Shown here in pieces: positions 1-5,238 of a DNA stretch of 9,287 nt. This stretch comes from Deltaproteobacteria bacterium (GTDB taxonomy: Bacteria > Desulfobacterota > Binatia > UBA9968): positions 1 through 9,287 of the forward strand of contig JAHFAP010000121.1 of the NCBI GenBank assembly GCA_023250495.1. The letters run 5' to 3'. Within the stretch, counting starts at the first letter, position 1, and each line of letters opens with the position of its first letter. The position numbers were made by a program, and so were the translations under genes. The notes below the pieces were generated by a model. That model did not search any database. It saw only the letters and a program-made list of their open reading frames with translations, and was not told the origin of the DNA.

Positions 1-148
1 CGTTCTCGTGGTAGTGCATGTCATCCTGAACGTTGGCCTCGCAATTGATAAGCCAAAAATAGGCCAGCTCGGTTCTCCACAAGCTCAGATGGCGGATCTC
101 CGGATGCGCGTCGGCTTCCTTGAGCGGATTTTTCACCTCAACGGGCAT
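1..148 (-). CDS. Probable cupin-domain protein (N-terminal 49 residues only)
   Basis: The first 49 codons of a gene that continues past the left edge. The start ATG (146-148) has a very strong purine-rich ribosome binding site at 149-160 (complement AGGAGGGAGGAT). The visible protein begins MPVEVKNPLKEADAHPEIRH and ends NVQDDMHYHEN. The HxH followed by E/N near the break resembles the first metal-binding cupin motif (G-x5-HxH-x3-4-E), where these residues would bind a metal ion. No signal peptide is visible, so it is probably cytoplasmic. It lies 28 bases after the CDGSH gene on the same strand and is probably the last known member of the HbpS-CDGSH set. The family call rests on one partial motif. 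The second cupin motif, which would confirm it, is outside the window. Confidence 0.55.
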   Translation of the reverse strand, partial: MPVEVKNPLKEADAHPEIRHLSLWRTELAYFWLINCEANVQDDMHYHEN

Positions 149-176
149 ATCCTCCCTCCTCTCGTTGGTTTGGCGT

Positions 177-452
177 TCACTCCACGCTTTTGGCCGCGGG
201 TCTCTCTTTGGGCTTGACCAGCCTGCCGTGGGTCCCATCGCAATAGGGATGATTCTTCGATTTCCAGCAGGCGCAGATGGCGATGGTCTTCGGCGATTCG
301 AACTCCAGGATGTAAGGGGTGATTTTAGTCACGACATGAGAGCCGTCGCAGAAGGGCGGGTTCTTCGTGCGCGTGCAGCGGCAGTAAGCGACCTGTTTCG
401 AGACCTGCTTGACAATGTAGGGTTGGATCAGATCGTCGTAGGCCAGGCTCAT
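177..452 (-). CDS. Dual CDGSH-type iron-sulfur protein
   Basis: A 91-residue protein with two complete CDGSH motifs matching CxC-x2-(S/T)-x3-P-x-CDG(S/T)H. The first uses C24, C26, C35 and H39; the second uses C60, C62, C71 and H75. In this family each three-Cys-one-His set holds a labile 2Fe-2S cluster, and proteins with both motifs in one short chain are common in bacteria. The likely role is electron transfer or iron-sulfur/redox sensing in the cytoplasm. There is no signal peptide or membrane helix, unlike animal mitoNEET. A ribosome binding site GAGGAG lies at 459-464, six bases before the ATG. It starts 42 bases after the HbpS-like gene and ends 28 bases before the cupin-like gene, so all three are probably co-transcribed. 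The domain call is very secure; the cellular role is not known from sequence. Confidence 0.95.
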   Translation of the reverse strand: MSLAYDDLIQPYIVKQVSKQVAYCRCTRTKNPPFCDGSHVVTKITPYILEFESPKTIAICACWKSKNHPYCDGTHGRLVKPKERPAAKSVE

Positions 453-478
453 CTGGATCTCCTCTCTCGCCCCTGCGG

Positions 479-495
479 AAAAGCCGCGTCCGGCT
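479..495 (-). terminator. Weak hairpin with short T run after the HbpS-like gene
   Basis: On the minus strand a 5-bp stem (AGCCG 482-486 pairing with CGGCT 491-495, loop 487-490) overlaps the stop codon of the HbpS-like gene and runs into a four-T tract. The stem is short and the T run is only four bases, so at most it would reduce read-through into the CDGSH gene rather than stop it. It may be chance in GC-rich DNA. Confidence 0.2.
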
Positions 496-971
496 CACTT
501 CCCGACGGAATCCACTCCGGCCTTGGCGACCTGCGCGTCCTGCGGCGAGGTCATGCCGCTCACTCCGATCGCGCCGATGATCTTGCCGTCTTGCATGAGC
601 GGCAGGCCGCCCTCGATCGGCGTCGCGCCCGGCAATCCGAGCAGCGCCACGCGGCCTCCGGCGATCGCGTCCTCAATTGCCTTGCTGGGCCGCTTGAACA
701 TCGCCGCGGTGCGGGCCTTTGCGATCGCTATCCTGCCGCCCGCCGTCTGCGTGTTGTCCATGCGCTGCTGCATGATCAGCAGTCCGTGGGTGTCGACGAT
801 CGCGATCACGACGGTCCAGTTGTTCTTCTTCGCCTCGGCTTCGGCCGCGGCCATGATCTTCTTAGCCATGTCGAGCGTTACGTCGGAACCGTAGGCCGGC
901 GCCTGCGCCCGGGCAACGCCGCTGACGGCCAAAATCAGCAACAGAGCGAGACCTTGCAAGAGTATTTTCAT
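495..971 (-). CDS. Exported HbpS/GlcG-like (formerly DUF336) protein
   Basis: A 158-residue protein of the HbpS-like family (Pfam PF03928), whose members include the haem-binding HbpS of Streptomyces and GlcG of the glycolate operon. The family core is clear: an alpha-helical AKARTAAMFKRPS segment, the GLPGATPIEGGLPL turn, then GKIIGAIGVSG and a C-terminal QDAQVAKAGVDSV helix. An N-terminal Sec signal peptide is visible (MK, then a Leu-rich core, cleavage probably after ARA at residue 22), so it acts outside the cytoplasm. I chose ATG 971 because AAGGAGG lies at 976-982; the longer GTG start at 1013 has no binding site and would put 14 extra residues before the signal peptide. It leads the probable HbpS-CDGSH-cupin operon. 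Haem or other small-molecule binding follows from the family and is not shown by specific residues. Confidence 0.88.
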   Translation of the reverse strand: MKILLQGLALLLILAVSGVARAQAPAYGSDVTLDMAKKIMAAAEAEAKKNNWTVVIAIVDTHGLLIMQQRMDNTQTAGGRIAIAKARTAAMFKRPSKAIEDAIAGGRVALLGLPGATPIEGGLPLMQDGKIIGAIGVSGMTSPQDAQVAKAGVDSVGK

Positions 972-1022
972 ATAGCCTCCTTGGTGGGTTTGTGTAAGGG
1001 TTTTTTCGAACACTGCGGTGCT

Positions 1023-1051
1023 ACCATAAACAATGTCTCAGGAAACCGCAA
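1023..1051 (-). promoter_or_regulatory. Candidate promoter for the HbpS-CDGSH-cupin set
   Basis: The 137-base gap between the MFS gene and the HbpS-like gene is the widest in the left block and could hold a separate promoter. The best minus-strand match is TTGCGG (complement of 1046-1051), 17 bases, then TATGGT (complement of 1023-1028). The matches to a sigma-70 consensus are only 3/6 and 4/6, so this is a weak call. I see nothing else in the gap. Confidence 0.2.
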
Positions 1052-1108
1052 CCTCCAAATCGCTGGTGGAAACATCAAGGCCCGATCGTGCGCAGTTCCT
1101 AAATTTTT

Positions 1109-2428
1109 TCACGGATCCGTTGCCTGAAGGTGCTTCTTCAGCGGGCGCACCAGCATGATCAAAATAGCCGAGGCCAAAAGGGCGATGGCGAAAAGGGTAA
1201 AGGAGATAAAGTAGCTGCCCGTAGCGTCAAAGAGAAAACCGAAAAAAGGGGCGCCGCTGGCCGCGAAAACATTGGTGAGAAGCATGCCCATGCCCCGGAC
1301 TGTGCCCAGAGAAAGCCGGCCGAAGTAGTTGGCCCAGACGACCTCGCGCAGCACAAAACTCCCTCCCAATCCGATGCCGTACAGAAGGAAACCTGCATAG
1401 ACATATTGGAGCTGCCGGGAAGTGATCGCCAGCGTCAGCCCCAGGGCTTGAGTTAGAAATTGGGCCATCGCTGCCTTTCGAATATCGACGCGCTCGGCGA
1501 GAAAACCCCAAAAGAGCGTGGAACCGAGCTGGGTGAAAGCGATCGTGCTCATAAAGGTAGCGGCCATAAGCGGGGGATAGCCGATGTCGGTGACGAAAGC
1601 GAATACGTGGAGATTCAGGCCCGCGATGCCCACGCTGGCGATGCCGAAGGTCATGACGAGAAGCCAGAAGGCCCGCGTGCGGAGGGCTTCTGCCCGGCTC
1701 CACGGCACGTCGGCCGCCAGGGCCTGACGTTGGGCGGCGGAAAGTTTGGCCCTGGTCTGCGGAGATGCGCTCCCTTGGCGAGGGACAGGTTCCCCGTCGG
1801 GATGAAGGCCCATCTCCTCAGGGCGCGTTCGGATAAAAGCGATGGCGGGCCCTACGACCAGTACAAGGGCGAGGATCCCGAAGACCGCCCACGCGTGGCG
1901 CCAACCCACCCAAACAAAAAGTGAGGCGGCAAAGAGAGGCATGCTCACTTTGGCGATCCCTGTCCCCAGGTTGGCGATGGCGATAGCCCTGCCTCGTTTG
2001 CGGATAAACCATCGGGAGATGATCACCATGACGACCAGGGAACCCATCAAGGTGTCGCCCACAGTGACCAAGGTGCAGCGCAGCAGAAAGAACTGCCAGA
2101 ACTCTTGAACCTGGCTCAAGAGGAGATAGCCCGCGCTGGCAACCACGGCGCCGATGACTATAAGCCAGCGGCCGCCGTGGCGATCTATGAGAGATCCGAT
2201 CAGGGGCGCAATCGCGGCGCTGACGAGAACCTCGCCCGTTCGAACCAGCGAGAACGCTCCCCGCGAGACGCCTAAATCTTCGGTAATGGGCTTGAGGAAA
2301 ACGCTCAGAGTGCTGGAGAGGGAAAAGACGCCGGCGATTTGGGTGAGAACTCCAACTCCGACAATATACCAGCCATAGAAAAAGCGCTGGCTCTTTTGCT
2401 CATAGCTAGATTGATCCTGCAAATCCAC
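1109..2428 (-). CDS. Major facilitator superfamily transporter
   Basis: A 439-residue inner-membrane secondary transporter with about 12 hydrophobic helices. The first begins at FYGWYIV (residues 18-23). The MFS signature loop GSLIDRHGGR is at 78-87 between helices 2 and 3, and a second, degenerate copy (WGFLAERVDIRK) is near 307-318. The hydrophilic central loop spans about 200-250. The FYGWYIV start and the SRWFIRKRGRAIAI segment after helix 4 recall the oxalate/formate-antiporter and monocarboxylate-transporter branch, so the substrate may be a small organic anion; this is inference. The start is GTG at 2428. An in-frame TGA sits six bases upstream, so no longer start exists, and no strong ribosome binding site is seen; TTG at codon 3 is the alternative. 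It follows the solute-binding protein gene by 47 bases and probably belongs to the VOC-SBP-MFS transcript. Confidence 0.9.
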   Translation of the reverse strand: MDLQDQSSYEQKSQRFFYGWYIVGVGVLTQIAGVFSLSSTLSVFLKPITEDLGVSRGAFSLVRTGEVLVSAAIAPLIGSLIDRHGGRWLIVIGAVVASAGYLLLSQVQEFWQFFLLRCTLVTVGDTLMGSLVVMVIISRWFIRKRGRAIAIANLGTGIAKVSMPLFAASLFVWVGWRHAWAVFGILALVLVVGPAIAFIRTRPEEMGLHPDGEPVPRQGSASPQTRAKLSAAQRQALAADVPWSRAEALRTRAFWLLVMTFGIASVGIAGLNLHVFAFVTDIGYPPLMAATFMSTIAFTQLGSTLFWGFLAERVDIRKAAMAQFLTQALGLTLAITSRQLQYVYAGFLLYGIGLGGSFVLREVVWANYFGRLSLGTVRGMGMLLTNVFAASGAPFFGFLFDATGSYFISFTLFAIALLASAILIMLVRPLKKHLQATDP

Positions 2429-2449
2429 GCTTCAACCCGCCATCTTCCC

Positions 2450-2468
2450 GCAAGCAATTCTTGCTTAC
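2450..2468 (-). other. Short intercistronic hairpin between binding protein and MFS genes
   Basis: An inverted repeat, GCAAGCAA (2450-2457) and TTGCTTAC (2461-2468), gives an 8-bp stem with one G-T pair and a 3-base loop. It lies in the 47-base gap. No T run follows on either strand, so it is not a standard intrinsic terminator. It could act on mRNA stability or lower MFS expression relative to the abundant binding protein, or it may have no role. Confidence 0.35.
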
Positions 2469-2475
2469 GCACCGA

Positions 2476-3555
2476 TTATCTCTTCTTCTGGATTCCGAAG
2501 GTCTGGTTGTACTGGTCCATGATCTCATTCAGATTCGGCCCGATGGAGGAGGGGCTCAAAAAAACAAACTCCTTCTGGAAAAGCTCCTGAACCCACGGCT
2601 TGTGTTTGATCCCTTTTCTTATGGAGATCCTGCCGGCCGCGTCGGAGATTCTCGTCTGTCCCTCCTCGGACAGCATCCAGTCGATGAAGAGCAAAGCGGC
2701 GTAAGGGTGCGGCGCCCGGTGCATCAGCGCCAGGAGATTCGGCTCGGCGCCGTAGGGATCCAGAATGCGGAAATCTATCGGCGCGCCCTGCTGCTTGTAT
2801 TCCGTCACGCGCCGTCCCCGCGCCGCTATCGCGATCGCCGACTCGCCGGCGAGCATGAGCTGGACCCGCATCACGCTGCTGGAGCCTGGCATCTGAAGTT
2901 CCTGCCGGGCCAGCGCCTGCATATATTCCATCCCTTTTTTCTTTCCCATGGAGTCGAGCATGATGTTGAACCAGGTATACTCGTCGGTGCCAAGGCTCAT
3001 CTTACCCTTCCATTTGGGACTCAGGAGATCCTGGTAGGCGCGCGCCATTTCACCGGCCGGGAGCATCCGCGTGTTGAACGCGAGCACGAGGGGCGTCACC
3101 TCGAAGGCGAGCCAGTAGCCTTCGGGATCGTAGGAGCCGGATGGAAGCGCTTTACGCTCAGGGGAGAGGTAGGAGGCGGAAAGTTTTCTTTGTTTGAGCT
3201 CCCACATCTCCACGGGAGCCGAGCCCACCACGTCGGCGGCGTAGCGGCCGGCCCTCGCCTCCGTGTCGACTCTGGTAAAGACGCCAGAGGGCGTCGAGCG
3301 GTAGGTGTCCGTCTTGATGAAAGGATAGCTCTTCTCAAAGGCCGGCATGATCTTGGGATAGTCGGTCAGGCTGAGTGAGGTGTAAAAGACAAGCTGCCCC
3401 TCTTTCCGAGCCCCTTCTTCCAAGAAGGCCTTTCTCTCAGCGGGGGAGAGGCTGGCGATCTTTTTTACGGTTTCCTCTGGTGTGGCCGCAAGGCCTGAAC
3501 CCGACGGAAACCAAGCGGTCAATGCCAGGAGCAAACCGAGGATGGGCGTGGGCAT
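2476..3555 (-). CDS. Periplasmic solute-binding protein, Fe3+/phosphonate-type (COG1840-like)
   Basis: A 359-residue type-II periplasmic binding protein. After a hydrophobic leader ending about GLAA (residue 24), a helix is followed by the LVFYTSLS beta strand (56-62), typical of the AfuA/FbpA and 2-aminoethylphosphonate-binding branch. Next come the first-lobe segment with AADVVGSAP (106-114) and YWLAFEVTPLVLAFNT near 140-160, the hinge strand seen in this family. No FbpA-type paired tyrosines can be placed confidently, so iron is not implied; related proteins bind carboxylates or phosphonates. The ATG is forced: an in-frame TAA lies 12 bases upstream. The leader starts MPTPILGLLL with no Lys or Arg, which is odd for a Sec signal, and the binding site is weak. 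It starts 16 bases after the VOC gene stop, so translation may be coupled. No ABC permease or ATPase is adjacent; an MFS gene follows instead. Confidence 0.85.
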   Translation of the reverse strand: MPTPILGLLLALTAWFPSGSGLAATPEETVKKIASLSPAERKAFLEEGARKEGQLVFYTSLSLTDYPKIMPAFEKSYPFIKTDTYRSTPSGVFTRVDTEARAGRYAADVVGSAPVEMWELKQRKLSASYLSPERKALPSGSYDPEGYWLAFEVTPLVLAFNTRMLPAGEMARAYQDLLSPKWKGKMSLGTDEYTWFNIMLDSMGKKKGMEYMQALARQELQMPGSSSVMRVQLMLAGESAIAIAARGRRVTEYKQQGAPIDFRILDPYGAEPNLLALMHRAPHPYAALLFIDWMLSEEGQTRISDAAGRISIRKGIKHKPWVQELFQKEFVFLSPSSIGPNLNEIMDQYNQTFGIQKKR

Positions 3556-3571
3556 GGAAGCTTCGTCTTAG

Positions 3572-3949
3572 CTAGTAGTCCATTCTCCGCTTCTCGCCCC
3601 AGCCCACAGAGGAGATGTCAAAAAGATTTCCGTCCGGATCCGAACCCCTGCTCTCCGCGTAGGTCGCCTTCCGCGCTTTCGGCGCTCCTTCGGGATAGAC
3701 TTCCTGGATCCGCTTCGCGATCTCGTCGGGATCCTTTACATGGAAGCCGAAGTGATACAGGCCCGGACGGTGGCCCGGCTCTTTGGGATCGTTGGCGTTC
3801 AGGATCGCCAGGTTGACGTCCCCGTCGGACAGATGGACGGAGCCGTTCTTCGTGCGGTACATCTCTTTAAGCTCGAACACTCTCTTGTAGAAATCGGCCA
3901 GTTTGTCCGGCTGGCGGGTGAGTATCGCGATATGACGGAGTTTTCCCAT
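3572..3949 (-). CDS. VOC (glyoxalase/bleomycin-resistance/dioxygenase fold) protein
   Basis: A 125-residue single VOC module with two beta-alpha-beta-beta-beta repeats. The first begins LRHIAILT (4-11) and includes helix DKLADFYKRVF; the second begins LYHFGFHV (64-71) and ends SDPDGNLFDIS (103-113). Candidate metal ligands by family position are H6, H66 and D111, where D111 replaces the more common Glu in the DPDGN-x-x-E motif. Family members include glyoxalase I, extradiol dioxygenases, epimerases and resistance proteins, so the reaction cannot be named. It is cytoplasmic and probably works as a dimer. I chose ATG 3949 because GAGGAG lies at 3955-3960. A longer open frame to 4234 would add 95 residues with no family match and would overlap the divergent gene. 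It is the first gene of the VOC-SBP-MFS set. Confidence 0.88.
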   Translation of the reverse strand: MGKLRHIAILTRQPDKLADFYKRVFELKEMYRTKNGSVHLSDGDVNLAILNANDPKEPGHRPGLYHFGFHVKDPDEIAKRIQEVYPEGAPKARKATYAESRGSDPDGNLFDISSVGWGEKRRMDY

Positions 3950-3992
3950 GGTCGCTCCTCCTCTTATTTTCTTTGGCTGAAAGTCAGGGCGG

Positions 3993-4021
3993 AAGCTACC
4001 ACCGGGTAGTTTTCGTGTCAA
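3993..4021 (-). promoter_or_regulatory. Candidate promoter of the VOC-SBP-MFS operon
   Basis: On the minus strand a perfect -35 hexamer TTGACA (complement of 4016-4021) is followed after 17 bases by TAGCTT (complement of 3993-3998), a poor -10 (3/6). A small dyad, CTACC (3996-4000) and GGTAG (4005-4009), lies in the spacer and touches the -10; a repressor bound there would block the promoter. The dyad's function is inference. The start codon of the VOC gene is 44 bases downstream. Confidence 0.4.
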
Positions 4022-4040
4022 CGACGCCACGCTTGCCTTT

Positions 4041-4053
4041 TTTTCCGCTTGAC
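4041..4053 (+). repeat. Shared upstream element, copy 1 (before PanE-like gene)
   Basis: The 13-mer TTTTCCGCTTGAC occurs here and again at 5161-5173, in both cases upstream of a plus-strand gene and ending in a -35-like CTTGAC. A second shared 8-mer, GAATAGCC, follows at 4088-4095 (5207-5214 in copy 2), beginning 47 and 46 bases after the start of the 13-mer. The repeat itself is directly visible; a role in joint control of the two genes is inference. Confidence 0.6.
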
Positions 4054-4078
4054 GTGGGTCCGAAATCTGCCCTATTTC
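4048..4078 (+). promoter_or_regulatory. Candidate promoter of the PanE-like gene
   Basis: CTTGAC at 4048-4053 is followed by CTATTT at 4072-4077 (18-base spacer). The -35 is TTGACG, 5/6 to consensus; the -10 is weak (TATTTC at 4073-4078, 3/6). The arrangement resembles the CTTGAC/CTATAT promoters described in alphaproteobacteria, but that does not fix the lineage. The start codon lies 52 bases downstream, with AAGGGG at 4115-4120 as the ribosome binding site. It lies back to back with the VOC-operon promoter in the 180-base divergent region, so one regulator could serve both. Confidence 0.45.
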
Positions 4079-4129
4079 TTTACGGGTGAATAGCCGAGAA
4101 TCAGGCGTGTAGCGAAGGGGTAGGTCCGT

Positions 4130-5122
4130 ATGCGAATGATCTTCATGGGAGCCGGACCGATTGGCGGCATCGTGGGGGGCCGGCTCGCCCGGCAGGGCAG
4201 CGACGTGACGCTGGTCGATGTTGACGGGGAGCATGTGCGCGCCATTCGAGAGCGAGGATTGAGGATCGACGCGCCGGACGGACCCTTCAATGTGTCCGTG
4301 ACCGCGCTTCTACCAAACGAGGTCAGAGGAAAGTTTGACATCGGCTTTATAGCCGTGCGCTCTTATGCCACGAAGGACGTGGTCGCGTCTCTCGCGCCCC
4401 ACCTCGGTCAAAATGGTGTCCTGGTATCGCTGCAGAACGGCATCAACCCGCCTCTGCTTGAGGAGGCCGTTGGGCCGGATCGCGCTATTGGAACAGCCAT
4501 CCGGATGGGAAGTCATAGAGTGGGGCCCGGCCATGTCCGGACGACTACTCGCGGGTGCCTCTTCGTCGGCCATCTCAACGGGAAAACGACGCCGCAACTC
4601 GAGATGGTGCACGCGCTTCTCGATGCGGTCATTCCCACGGCGATGACGGACAACATTCTCGGGTGGCTCTGGAGCAAGCTCACCTACACCTGTCTTGGGA
4701 TGTTTGGCTCGCTGGCGGACGAGTCCTTGAGGGTTGTTTGCGAGTCTGAGAGGAACCGGCGCCTGTGCGTGGATTTTTTTGCCGAGGTAACTGGCGTCGG
4801 CAGGGCCACGGGGGTTCGTTTCGAAACTCTGAGCGAATACGATCCTCTGGCCTTCCACCCGAGCCGTCCCTATGAGGCCCGTCTCGCGGCCCTCGATGAG
4901 ATAGCGCGGGGGTGGAAGAGTGACGATCGCAAAGGCCCCGTTCAGCAGCTCAAGCGAGGCGTGCGGACAGAGGTGGACCAAACCGTGGGCCACGTGGTCC
5001 AAGAGGGGAGCGGGGTGAATTTTCCGACGCCTCTCTGTCGCGGTCTCGTAAGGATCATTCGTGAGATTGAGGAGGGAAAGAGACCGCTCCAACTTCAGAA
5101 CTATACCGAGCTTGGGGGTTGA
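4130..5122 (+). CDS. PanE/ApbA-fold (ketopantoate reductase family) dehydrogenase, probably not PanE itself
   Basis: A 330-residue cytoplasmic NAD(P)-dependent 2-oxoacid reductase of the ketopantoate reductase fold. The Rossmann motif GAGPIG is at 7-12. D30 at the end of the second beta strand would favour NADH over NADPH. LQNGIN (101-106) holds the conserved Asn of the family (N103), K183 in WSKL is the catalytic Lys, and E281 in RTEVD matches the conserved Glu of E. coli PanE (E256). By ungapped comparison with E. coli PanE from memory, the substrate-contacting N180, N184 and S244 correspond to T187, M191 and G269, so ketopantoate is unlikely to be the substrate. About 30 residues (roughly 236-268) form a longer linker than in PanE. 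ATG 4130 has AAGGGG nine bases upstream; ATG 4136 is an alternative. It has its own divergent promoter and is not linked to other pantothenate genes here. Confidence 0.85.
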   Translation: MRMIFMGAGPIGGIVGGRLARQGSDVTLVDVDGEHVRAIRERGLRIDAPDGPFNVSVTALLPNEVRGKFDIGFIAVRSYATKDVVASLAPHLGQNGVLVSLQNGINPPLLEEAVGPDRAIGTAIRMGSHRVGPGHVRTTTRGCLFVGHLNGKTTPQLEMVHALLDAVIPTAMTDNILGWLWSKLTYTCLGMFGSLADESLRVVCESERNRRLCVDFFAEVTGVGRATGVRFETLSEYDPLAFHPSRPYEARLAALDEIARGWKSDDRKGPVQQLKRGVRTEVDQTVGHVVQEGSGVNFPTPLCRGLVRIIREIEEGKRPLQLQNYTELGG

Positions 5123-5154
5123 GGTAATTGACTTTGCCAAAGTGATCCTTCAGC

Positions 5155-5197
5155 CGGAAATTTTCCGCTTGACCGGGGGTGAACACCCCAGTAGGCT
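5155..5197 (+). promoter_or_regulatory. Control region of the propeller gene: two dyads around a -35-like hexamer
   Basis: The 116 bases between the PanE-like gene and the propeller gene hold a near-perfect palindrome CGGAAA-T-TTTCCG (5155-5167). A -35-like TTGACC (5169-5174) follows immediately, then a second dyad GGGGTG-AA-CACCCC (5176-5189) lying where the spacer would be. The possible -10 (TAGGCT, 5192-5197) is poor, 3/6 at 17 bases. Two dyads flanking a -35 is an operator-like layout, suggesting regulation by dimeric DNA-binding proteins; no regulator gene is in the window. The second dyad could also fold as a small RNA hairpin if transcription starts upstream. Confidence 0.4.
5161..5173 (+). 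repeat. Shared upstream element, copy 2 (before propeller gene)
   Basis: Identical to 4041-4053 over all 13 bases, and followed by the same GAATAGCC 8-mer at 5207-5214. Here the first bases are part of a palindrome (5155-5167); in copy 1 the left half of that palindrome is missing, replaced by a T run, so the two copies are not a simple duplication of one operator. Confidence 0.6.
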
Positions 5198-5238
5198 GTT
5201 ATTGGAGAATAGCCCCAAAGGCGAAAGGAGGAAGATCC

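Noticed and set aside
1111..1120. Palindrome ACGGATCCGT at the end of the MFS gene as a terminator
   Set aside because: The 10-base palindrome overlaps the coding end and leaves no loop for a stable hairpin; on the minus strand it is followed by A residues, not T residues.
120..1127. A 335-codon plus-strand open frame over the left three genes
   Set aside because: It lies antisense to the CDGSH and HbpS-like genes, which have clear family motifs and ribosome binding sites. Its own product has an Arg/Asp-rich, low-complexity composition typical of a GC-rich shadow frame.
2461..3378. A 305-codon plus-strand open frame antisense to the COG1840-like gene
   Set aside because: The minus-strand protein has a leader and conserved family segments; the plus-strand product is His/Arg/Gly-rich without any recognisable fold.
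2476..3555. Naming the binding protein FbpA/AfuA (ferric iron)
   Set aside because: The paired C-terminal tyrosines that bind iron in FbpA cannot be placed with confidence, and no FbpBC-like partners are present.
3950..4234. A 95-residue N-terminal extension of the VOC protein
   Set aside because: It has no family match, runs through the divergent promoter region and overlaps the reductase start. ATG 3949 has a good ribosome binding site and matches the normal VOC start.
4310..5140. A 276-codon minus-strand open frame inside the PanE-like gene
   Set aside because: Fully antisense to a gene with an intact Rossmann motif and catalytic residues; the translated product shows no recognisable domain.
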